Below, one piece after another: positions 35,836-44,394 of a stretch of 64,000 bases of DNA. The notes under the pieces were generated by a model, which saw only the letters and a list, made by a program, of their open reading frames with translations, did no database searches and was not told where the DNA came from. The stretch lies in assembly GCA_033439685.1 (NCBI GenBank), contig JAUEDM010000006.1, forward strand, positions 3,596,001 through 3,660,000, in the 5' to 3' direction. The position numbers and the translations under genes are program-made. The first letter of the stretch is position 1; the number at the start of each line of letters is the position of its first letter. Source of the DNA: Apodospora peruviana. Taxonomy: Eukaryota; Ascomycota; Sordariomycetes; Sordariales; Lasiosphaeriaceae.

Positions 35836-37443
35836 ATGGCCCAGCCACAGCACACGGAGCAACGCACAGAAGACGAATATCCGCTCTTCAACGATGAGAT
35901 CTTTGGCAAGTCCAAATCACTCGAACCGTCAATACTATTATTCCACCTATTCGGACGCCTCCCACCCGAGCTCCGTCAACATATCTGGACATCCTGCCTC
36001 CCTCAACACCGCCTAATCACCATCCGCCTGCTACAGACCGGGGCACAATACAAGAGTCCGCCTCCCGCCACCCCCTTCGAGATTGAGAGCTATTACACCC
36101 GACGGAACCACCTGGGCAACATCATCAGCGGTGTGCCGTACGAGATCCACGTCTCCGGATACGCGCAGTGGCAGCGCGCTCTTCTCAGAGTGAACCACGA
36201 AGCCCGGCTTTCCTTTCTGCTCTTCTACCGCCTTCCCCTACCTGTCATGCGGTTCTCAAGGTCCAACATGATCCACGGCCAACCGACCAGAATCCACCTG
36301 AACCCGGACACGGACATCATCAAATTCAGCTGCACGGAACACAGTGGACGCCCCTCTCTATCTCCCGATCTAATTATTGCTTTCCTGCACGATTTGGTGG
36401 CGAACGACCCCAGAGGTGTGGGGTTATCCCACCTCGCCATGAGTTATGATGAGAAGTGCACCGCATATCTGCAGTCGCTGGCCGAGATTCCGTTGTCCAG
36501 TATTCACCCCGAAGCCATCAAGACCCTCACGAAGTTGCGCGGTGGCGGCGGCGGCGGCCTAAAGACCTTCTACAACTGCAGCCGGCGCATGACCATGTCC
36601 TCGCACCCGCCGATCCCGGGTTACACGCACAGCAACAACCGCCGCGTGCCGGTCATGCCGACAGGCAGGTTTGTGCAGGCGGTTGAGTTCATGTCGCTGG
36701 GAAGCGACCCGCGGATGATTGAAACGGATCTGTCGTATGTTGTTGTTCACGGAGACCCGCGCGCCGGCGTGTACTACTGGAACCATTTTATTGCCAAATT
36801 CGGGCCTGCTGAACCAAAGATGCGGATAAGACATCTGGTGCATGCAGTTGGCGGCGGGTATCCGTCCCCAACAAGGTCCAACACGTGGGACAGCCGGCCG
36901 GCTTTTGTCGAATATTTCGGCGACAAGGATAAACGGTTTCCTCCCGATGGGACAAGCAGGCTTGTCGGGTTCAGGAGGAAGAAGAAGCTGAGGAAGCTTG
37001 TGTCGGAAGCAAAAGGGAGGGAGAGGGAGGTGATGAAACAGAAACTTGAGACGATGGAGAGCAAAACGGATAGGAAGGAGATGAGGAGGAAGATGAAGGA
37101 CTTGGTGCCGACGATAAACCCCGGAACGGGGGAAGCAGAAGAGGAGCTACAGGCCGTCGCTGGCATGTGGGTTCTTGAGGAAGACGCGTTCAGCGGCGGG
37201 GAGATGCCGATGCACTGTGTGGACTGGCGGACCGCCGGCGGAGAGCAGCTCTTGCCGCCGCCCAGACTGGCACACCCTACTGCCCTTTGGTGGGAAAAGG
37301 AGACGTTATTGGATTTGGAAAAGTATCGGCCCGGACTTATGGTCTTTAGGCTCGCCGAGCGCGGTTCTGCGATGCAGTATCATAGTAAAGCGGGAGAGCC
37401 TGATAATTTAGGTTGGCGTTATCGCGCAGTCCACCCCAACTAG
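35836..37443 (+). CDS. 2EXR domain protein
   Basis: Intronless, 535 residues. Residues about 33-130 form the 2EXR domain, an F-box-like module very abundant in Sordariomycetes (LFHLFGRLPPELRQHIWTSC, RVNHEARLSFLLFYRLPLP, NPDTDIIKF). A GGGGGG run follows RLR-type helix text near 237. A charged, Lys/Arg/Glu-rich helical segment lies at about 375-425 (FRRKKKLRKL, KGREREVMKQKLETME), possibly coiled coil. Function of 2EXR proteins is unknown. Start at 35836 has a good AAGATGG context. Confidence 0.85.
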   Translation: MAQPQHTEQRTEDEYPLFNDEIFGKSKSLEPSILLFHLFGRLPPELRQHIWTSCLPQHRLITIRLLQTGAQYKSPPPATPFEIESYYTRRNHLGNIISGVPYEIHVSGYAQWQRALLRVNHEARLSFLLFYRLPLPVMRFSRSNMIHGQPTRIHLNPDTDIIKFSCTEHSGRPSLSPDLIIAFLHDLVANDPRGVGLSHLAMSYDEKCTAYLQSLAEIPLSSIHPEAIKTLTKLRGGGGGGLKTFYNCSRRMTMSSHPPIPGYTHSNNRRVPVMPTGRFVQAVEFMSLGSDPRMIETDLSYVVVHGDPRAGVYYWNHFIAKFGPAEPKMRIRHLVHAVGGGYPSPTRSNTWDSRPAFVEYFGDKDKRFPPDGTSRLVGFRRKKKLRKLVSEAKGREREVMKQKLETMESKTDRKEMRRKMKDLVPTINPGTGEAEEELQAVAGMWVLEEDAFSGGEMPMHCVDWRTAGGEQLLPPPRLAHPTALWWEKETLLDLEKYRPGLMVFRLAERGSAMQYHSKAGEPDNLGWRYRAVHPN

Positions 37444-37477
37444 GTAGTCTAGGACTAGGGGTTCTCTCTGGTGGGTT

Positions 37478-39000
37478 TTAGATATTATTATTGGTTAAAT
37501 ATCTTCTTTTGGTGGTAGTGGTGCCTATAATTGCGACCCGCCGATAAAATCGCTGGTGTTGTCTATATTGAACCACCCCCTTGTTATCTGAGCCGCTCGC
37601 TTCCTTAGGCGGCAGCGCCCCCAGCCACGGGTGCCGCAAGAGGTCCTCCGGCGACGGCCGCTCCACAGGATCAACCTTCATCGCAGCGTTCAGAAACGAA
37701 ACGAACTTCGCCCTGAAGTCCTCTCTCAACCCAGGAGTAAAGGCCTCCCACCCCCAGCTCCGCTCTGCCTCGGGTGCCTCGTCCTTGATCCTTCCGTCCG
37801 CATCAGAATACTTGCCCAAGAGCTCCTTGTCTCTGCTCTTTTCGAGCAAAGAAGCGGGAAACGGTCCGAACAGGTCCACAATCTTCGGCGAGGTGCTCTT
37901 AGACCTCGTAGTGTCCATTGGGTGGGACCCGTCCGTCAAACATGCGCACGGCGCAAAAGATTTCGAGGATGAGAGCCCCAAGGTTCCAGATGTCGGTTGG
38001 CCTGTCTCCCAGGGTGCGCGGATCAGGACCTCGGGGGCGCGGAGCAGAACAGGGCTGGATGTTTTCCGTGAGGTGCTTGTCCGCCCAGCTCGACACGCCC
38101 CAGTCACCTAGTGTAATATCGAACTGGTCGGCCCTGTCACCGGACACGTAGTAGTAACGACTGAGCGGCCGGGACGGGACGACGGTGTACTCATTTTCGT
38201 CTCGGTCTTGCTGAGGGATGGGGACCTCGGTAAGATAACTGTGACTCAATCAGAGAGTGGTCTCGGATCTTGACAAAGATGTTGCCGGGCTCGATGTCCG
38301 TGTGGGTGACGTTGTAATCGTGCGCAAAGTCGAGAGCCAAGAGCAGCTAGATGGCGAAGCGCCGCATCACGTCGTTGGGAAGTCGGTCTTCCGGGAAAAT
38401 GGTGCCAAAGGTTCGGAGAGACTCGCCCATTAGGGGGAAAACGAGGCAAACGTGCGTCCCGTTGGGTCCTTGGTGCTCGAAGTCGTCGAGGAGGTGGCAG
38501 ATATATTTGTACCCCAAGAACTTCGGGTCACCGTTTCTCAGGTGGACCAGAATCTCCCTCTCGAAGGTGTCGTGGTCGGTTCCATAGCAATCTGCCCTGA
38601 GCATCTTCAAAGCTCTGAACTCTGTCTCGTCATCGGGTCTATTACGCCTCATTTATCAGCCAAGTAGTTGTGGTCTTGGTGGGGGAATCAGACTTGCTGT
38701 TTCTGGAGGTCGCGAACAAGCCAGACGGTGGAATAACTGCCGTAGCCGATCTTGTTCAGGATCATCTTCTGTCGTTGTAGACACGGCCGATGTAGACTGG
38801 GTGGAATTTGCCTGGTCGGTAAGCACCTTGCCCTCCTCGATATCTCCTGGTTCGTTGCTAAGGGTTTCGTTGTCCTGCGCTTTCGTTGTGCTTGTGCTTG
38901 TGATTTCTTCACCTCGCTGCCCTTCCGGCTCCGAAACCGAAGGAGCCCGTGGCTGCTGCACGGAAGAGCCCGTCGTTGAGGGTTCCTCAGCCGACGACAT
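37478..39000 (-). pseudogene. decayed SRPK-like serine/threonine kinase
   Basis: Fragments in three frames together follow a fungal SRPK-type kinase: Gly loop ILNKIGYGSYSTVWLVRD, ALKMLRADCYG, HVCLVFPLMGESL, catalytic loop HTDIEPGNIF, DFG-like GDWGVSSWADKHL, APE-like LLRAPEVLIRAPWETG, TDIWNLGALILEIF, and a C-lobe end ERPSPEDLLRHPWL. Breaks: TAG at 38347-38349 where family members have Gln, then frame changes at about 38236, 38063, 37997 and 37905, and a pair of compensating shifts near 38760. The catalytic loop has Glu where active kinases have Lys (HTDLKP). Some N-terminal breaks might be unrecognised introns, but the C-lobe ones are not. An acidic Ser/Thr-rich leader starts at 39000. Confidence 0.8.
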
Positions 39001-40618
39001 CTGGATGATACAACTGTCCCTGCTGCTATGAATCGGGAAGAAGAATATACAAAGCGCAGTGAGGTGTTTGCTGGGCGAACCTAGCGGGGTAATGAAAGTT
39101 AAAGAGGGGGTGGAGGTGTTGGTTGCTGCTTGAGCGGAAGCAGGTGGAGGGAGGTGTCGTGTGGCTGGTGTCGAGTTGGTTCGGATGAGAGACACTGGGA
39201 ACAGAGCAGAGATGCGAAGGTTTTGGTGGCAAGGCTGGTTCGGATGAGAGCAACTACAGCCATGGCTCCGCTTGTCCCGCCGAGCATGGGACCCGTGACT
39301 GGCTTGAGGGGAGTCCTGTTGTCAGATGGAAAAGCGGGATTTCAGATCACTGCGACTTGCCAAGTCTGACCGTCTGACCAATCATATTCAGCGCCGCTGT
39401 CTCGGGTCTGCTTTGGAGAGTGGCTACTGTGGAGTTGATGGGAGTTGCAACTGTGTGATTGTCTTCCTCCTTTCCCTCCCTCTTCCCAGAATCTAGGGAG
39501 GCAAGATTCCTAGTTCTATACTCGTTCATAGTGCAAATCTACTCGTAGGTCTTGATAGTTCAACCTGGTTGAACTGACTGCGCCAGCTCCTTTGGGCCTT
39601 TTCCTAGTCCCTTGGGTTTTCCCTAAATCCTTTGCCTAGATCCTTTTGACTAGATCCTTTGCCTAGATCCTTTGAGCTCTAGGTGACCACACTCAGCATT
39701 CCTTTATGACAGGCACCCTTTCCATCTGACAGCTACCTCGTCTGCCCCTGAGCACTCTACCAACAAAAAGGAGGCACACACCAAAAGGGACCCCGCCACC
39801 ACTTTTGACGTTCAACCCCGACTTACACCGAAATTCAACCCTGCCTCTTTAACTCACTACTTCCTCAAGCAATTCGAAATTTGGGACGGAAGCTCTATTG
39901 TACTTAAGAGCATGCTTCCAATTTTCTCGGAAATTGTTGAAGTGGTTGTTGCTGTCTAACAGACAGTTGGAGAAAAATTGGAGCTCTTTTTGTTGTGCCA
40001 GTTATGTTGTGCCAGTTATTTTGTTGGGATCGTGCTGAGGTATTGGTACCTGGCACGTGGCAGGGTCTAGACCTCTAGACCTCTAGAACATAGTTTGCCA
40101 GGCTTTCTGAAACGGAGTAATGTACCTATCTGACATAGCCACAGTACCTTATTATACGGCCGAGATGTAAGTGGTCAGCTGGTGTCACGTAATGATTACG
40201 GCAAAGATAATCTGGGAGGAACTGAAGTGACTGAATTGACGCGTGTATGTCAGTAATAAGAAAGCCACTGACAGAGAAAGAGGGTAAAAGGACCCCTTGA
40301 TAACAGTATAACCCGACATAAACCTGAGAACTAATTAACAAACCCTGAGCGCTTCTCAACAATCTGGGGCTCGGTAACTCCATTTCAACGAGAGACCCAC
40401 ACTTTCTGATCATCAAGACAGCGACTTGGACCTGCACTTTGCTTCCCGGACAAGGAGCCGCCGCTCACGGTTGCCTTACAGCTGGCCACGATATTAATGT
40501 CAAAGGGTAAAGAGGGTGGCCACACGGCACCAAAGTTTCTGGCAAACGAAAAAGACACCGCATGGTGCAAAAAAGAAAACAAGATGAAAAACAAAAAGGC
40601 TGGGTTTCTCAAGCAGAA
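39001..40618. other. intergenic with short direct repeats
   Basis: 1.6 kb without coding support. At about 39635-39682 the unit CTAGATCCTTT occurs three times in a row with small changes. At 40062-40087 TCTAGACC is repeated. Both look like simple repeats, not mobile-element ends. Confidence 0.55.
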
Positions 40619-43192
40619 CTACAAGATCACGATCACATCTACATCCACAACGACATCGACATCAGTGGTCACATCCGTTGTAACGTCGGTCGTTGTGGTG
40701 GTGTCGGTCGTTGTGGTGGTGTCCGTGGTTGTGGTATCCGTGGTTGTGGTATCCGTGGTTGTGGTGTCCGTTGTTGTAGTGTCCGTGGTTGTAGTGTCCG
40801 TGGTTGTGGTATCCGTAGTTGTCGTGACGGGTGCGTCAGGAACAGGAATATCACTCGGCTGCACGTCTGCCGACCCACTCGCGTCCGACTCGACAGACGA
40901 CTTCTGAACGGCCTCCTGCTGCTCAGAACTCTGAGACACCTTCTCGCTCGAATCCTTGACCCCCTGATTAATTTCCGGGTCCGTGGGGTTCGCCTTCAGC
41001 TTGATCCTCCACTTGATGGCCTCGATGATGGCGGTCCCGAGGAGCATGGTAGCGAGACCTACGCCGACGTTGATGCCCACAGACTTCCACTCGGACGCGC
41101 TCTGCGACGGCACCGACTGTGTGCTGGGGTTCGCGCTCTGGCCCAGGCTCATGAAGAAGTTGACCTTGGCCGGCATGGCTTCGGCCGGCGCCCAGACGCG
41201 GCCCGTGGCCTGCGCGCCCAGTGTCGGGTTTGTGCTCGTGGCCGTCTTGTTGATGAAGAAGCTGATGGACCCGTTGGAGTCGTTGCCGTCGGTCGACGAC
41301 CAGGTCAGCGTCTCGTTGCCCGAGTACTGGTAGTTGTTTAGCGTCTTGCCTTTGTACACGGCCGTGGGCACCGTGCTTCCCGCGGGATCGCTGACGACAA
41401 AGGTCCCGTCCTCGGACCACTTGCCCGTGGTCGCGTCGGCTTTGTACGCGACAAAGTTCCCGGTAAACGTGTCCAGCGGGGTCGGCGTGACGGGCGTGAC
41501 GGGATTCACGGGCTTGATCGGCGCCGTGCCCGTCTTTCCCTGGATGTTGGGCGTCGACGGCTCCTCGGACTTCCAGTAGGTTCCGTAGAACTGCGGGCCG
41601 ATGTACGCGCCGGGTGCAAGCGGCTTGCCGTCGTCGTCGGTCAAGATGCGGAATGTGAGCTTGGCGTTGAAGGCGTTCCCGTCCTTGATGCTCCACTGCA
41701 GGAGGCTTTGAGCATAAACGGGATTCTTGATGACCGTGTCGTCAACAGTGACGGCCCCGTTCTGGATCAGGATGTTCGGCCCGACGCCTCCATTGGTGAA
41801 GGTGGAGGCGTAGTAGCCCGCGTACGTGTTCAAGTCGACTGAGATGGCCGACAAGTATGCAGTGCTCACATCCTCGGGGGTGGTGTCGTAGCCCTGGTCT
41901 TGCAGGAATTTGATAATATTGGTCTCGCCGTCCGGGTCGCCGTTGTTCTCCTTCAGCACGGCCGCATATTTTGACGCCAGCGTCGAGTCGCGGAACTCGG
42001 CCTGGACAAACTTGGCCGCCACGTCAGCCGACGAGTTCAGAGAGAGGAGGCGGAGAAGCCCAGGGGAGCCCGTCTGGAGCACTTTCTTGACGTGTGTTGC
42101 CATGTCTGGAAATGCGTCCAAGAACTGCGTCGTGTTCCGCTTGAAATGAGCGACCGCCTTGGGACTTGTCGCCAGCGCCGTGAGCACGGGGAGCGTCGAC
42201 GTTGGCAGCCTGTTCTTCCTGTAGCTCGGCGAGGGCTTGTGAGTCTTCAGGGCCTGGACCGCACGAGTCTCGAGGGTGTTGTACGAGATGGCGGGTCCGA
42301 TCAGGTGTCCAAAAGACCGATCTGGCGTTTTCGAATCCACCCTCAACCCCAATCTCTCCGCAGTCTTGGGGTTATGGGCAGACTTCCCAATCTGGGGCAC
42401 GTAGAAGGTCGAGATGCCGTTCATGCGCTTCTCGACCTCGGGCTTGCGTAGATCACTAATGCGCAACGGTTCGATGTGGGCCGGACCGTGGCTGAGCGTC
42501 GATGCAAAGTAGTGGATGAGCCGATGATCAGAACCGTAGACTTCCTCGAGACGGTCGACGAGAACCTGGAACTTGGTCTGCGTGAAGCCGCCGAAGTTGA
42601 AACCCGTGTCACCCACGACGCCGACCTGCCAGACAATGAGGTGGCTGTAGGGACTGATGGGGCGGTCGCGAAGAAGCAGATCCGTGGCCTCGTAAGTCTG
42701 GCATCCGGTGAAGCTGGGGTCGACGCCGAGATCGGCAAAGAGGCAGTCCTCGGCCGAAATGCCCGGGAGCATGTAGGCCTCGATGCCCTCGCGCTTGGCG
42801 ATGCCGATAGCGCGGTGCGAAGGGCTAACGAACACGCCCGGGTGGCCGTAGAAGACGCCAACCGAGAAGAAGCCGTCCCGCGCGGCTTGGAGGCACAGCT
42901 CGGCCATCTGCACGTAGGTTATGTAGCGGTTCTTGTCGTTGTCGTAGAGCGTGTACAGGTCGAAGCTCCATTTGGCCTTGGACTTGACGAAGAGCTCGGT
43001 GCCCGGGTCGGCGACGCAGTAGAACACCTTGTCGGCCTGTTCGATGTGGCTGACCGTCTCGAGAGTCATGTGGGAGATGCTCTTGATGCCTGAACCCACC
43101 ATGACCAGTTTGCCTGGTCTGCGGCCCATGGCAGGAACCGTGCGGCCGAAGTGAGTTTCGACAGGTGAGGGCGTGGCGTGTTCAGCGGCCAT
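40619..43192 (-). CDS. borosin-type alpha-N-methyltransferase fused to a repetitive precursor tail
   Basis: Intronless, 857 residues. Residues about 27-270 are a tetrapyrrole-methylase-fold SAM enzyme closely matching OphMA, the self-methylating omphalotin precursor: VGSGIKSISHMTLE, FYCVADPGTE, YGHPGVFVSPSHRA, MLPGISAEDCLFADL. Y80, Y83, R89 and Y93 reproduce the spacing of OphMA Tyr63, Tyr66, Arg72, Tyr76 (from memory). A clasp-like helical part follows (about 330-385, PKAVAHFKRNTTQFLDAFPD), then a Nif11-leader-like segment (390-450, FLQDQGYDTTPEDV), and two related beta-type domains (about 455-540 and 575-680). After these come one membrane helix (about 705-727), an acidic linker, seven TTTTD repeats plus two TTTTTD, and a Val/Asp/Ile tail (837-857). 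Predicted role: backbone N-methylation of its own C-terminus. Confidence 0.85.
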   Translation of the reverse strand: MAAEHATPSPVETHFGRTVPAMGRRPGKLVMVGSGIKSISHMTLETVSHIEQADKVFYCVADPGTELFVKSKAKWSFDLYTLYDNDKNRYITYVQMAELCLQAARDGFFSVGVFYGHPGVFVSPSHRAIGIAKREGIEAYMLPGISAEDCLFADLGVDPSFTGCQTYEATDLLLRDRPISPYSHLIVWQVGVVGDTGFNFGGFTQTKFQVLVDRLEEVYGSDHRLIHYFASTLSHGPAHIEPLRISDLRKPEVEKRMNGISTFYVPQIGKSAHNPKTAERLGLRVDSKTPDRSFGHLIGPAISYNTLETRAVQALKTHKPSPSYRKNRLPTSTLPVLTALATSPKAVAHFKRNTTQFLDAFPDMATHVKKVLQTGSPGLLRLLSLNSSADVAAKFVQAEFRDSTLASKYAAVLKENNGDPDGETNIIKFLQDQGYDTTPEDVSTAYLSAISVDLNTYAGYYASTFTNGGVGPNILIQNGAVTVDDTVIKNPVYAQSLLQWSIKDGNAFNAKLTFRILTDDDGKPLAPGAYIGPQFYGTYWKSEEPSTPNIQGKTGTAPIKPVNPVTPVTPTPLDTFTGNFVAYKADATTGKWSEDGTFVVSDPAGSTVPTAVYKGKTLNNYQYSGNETLTWSSTDGNDSNGSISFFINKTATSTNPTLGAQATGRVWAPAEAMPAKVNFFMSLGQSANPSTQSVPSQSASEWKSVGINVGVGLATMLLGTAIIEAIKWRIKLKANPTDPEINQGVKDSSEKVSQSSEQQEAVQKSSVESDASGSADVQPSDIPVPDAPVTTTTDTTTTDTTTTDTTTTDTTTTDTTTTDTTTTDTTTTTDTTTTTDVTTDVTTDVDVVVDVDVIVIL
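40685..40825 (-). repeat. 15-bp coding minisatellite (TTTTD repeat)
   Basis: About nine tandem units encoding TTTTD (seven) and TTTTTD (two) at residues 790-836 of the borosin-like protein. Third-position changes are few, so the array looks young and may vary in copy number. Confidence 0.93.
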
Positions 43193-44394
43193 GTTGAATT
43201 GCTGCTATTTTTTAATTTGGGGAGATGGTTGGGTGAATGATTCTAAGGAGCTTGGGGTAAAAACGAGCTTGAGAGGGCCGAGAGTAATCTATTTTTCTTC
43301 CTCAGGGGGAGAGCGCCTCGGCAGTCGAGGAGTTCTTATTAAATATGTTTGGAAGATCTGTCTCTATAAGCAAGGTTCTAGAGCGCTTCCACGAGACAGG
43401 AAACTTGGCCCCTCTTATATTATCTACTAGCCGATTCTTCGAGGGGAAATAACAAATTCCCACTATCTCCAGCTCAGAACCTTTCCTTCCTCTCGTTTAT
43501 GATATCATCACGAAATACCGACGGTTTCCCCGCTACCGACCGACCGACCTCAGACAGCCACAGATGTCCATTCTTGACCAGTTTGGGCGGTCCGCAACCA
43601 TCTCGTTGCCAATGCATATGCACCACCTTTCAGTTTCATTTTTCTTATTCGCCATATTTCTTCTTCAGCAAGCCTCCAGCTTCTTGCAAGCCCAGGTGCA
43701 GGGCCTCAGCTTGTGCAGGCAACGCCACATATTGTGTGTTCGGCATAGTGGTCGTATATTATTCATCTATACTGCCTCACCAGATGCACCATGCGGAGGT
43801 AGACGGGCTCGAGCCGTAAGCCTCGTCTTCCAATCTCCAGAAACAACCCATCTCCAGAAGCTGGGTGTTATCAAAAGACCTTGTTCTGGAACAAGAAACG
43901 GGCTACTTGGAGTTGACTTATACTCTACAGGAAAAGAGTTGGTTCCAGTAGCAAAGAATCAAGTAGTCTGCAGATGTAGTCACAAGGCGAACAGCTCAAG
44001 AAAGCCATTCACAGTAGTGTCAATTGGTCTAGAGAAGAAGGAAACTATTCAGTACAAAGGAAAGAAAAACCACTTTTCTGTGAGCAGAATCCAGCCCTGG
44101 CTTCGGAATACCGGCGCAGCGGTCCCGGTACGCATCCGCTACCGGTAAGCCAGGTTTATGCCTGCTCCGGTCGTTGCCCTGTCAACAGTATGCGTATGAG
44201 GTTATTCCAACAAAAAGGGTTACCTTAGGTAGGTTCCCCATCAAATCACGCGTGCAGACTCCAGGTGGTGGATGTGGCGCTGTGCTGAGACTGCGCCCGC
44301 GCTTAACGCAGGATATATTATTTGAGTTCGACCCCCCTGGCGGAGCCGCCTACGAAGTTCCCATTACTCTCCTACAGTCGACCCTACTCAAAGC
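43193..44394. other. intergenic, one doubtful small frame
   Basis: 1.2 kb between the divergent borosin-like gene and NLR remnant. A plus-strand frame (43564-44148) contains a signal-like stretch (HHLSVSFFLFAIFLLQQAS), but nothing else supports it. Confidence 0.5.

Noticed and set aside
39601..39690. CTAGATCCTTT repeats as possible transposon ends or a CRISPR-like array
   Set aside because: Only three short contiguous units with no spacers, no inverted partner and no transposase nearby; a simple repeat in a eukaryote.
40562..41341. 259-codon plus-strand frame opposite the borosin-like gene
   Set aside because: Antisense shadow of the repeat-encoding strand; its Gly/Cys/Arg repeats only mirror the TTTTD minisatellite.
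43564..44148. 194-codon plus-strand frame with a signal-like hydrophobic stretch
   Set aside because: No recognisable domain, odd composition, and a competing open frame over the same bases; kept only as a note in the intergenic entry.
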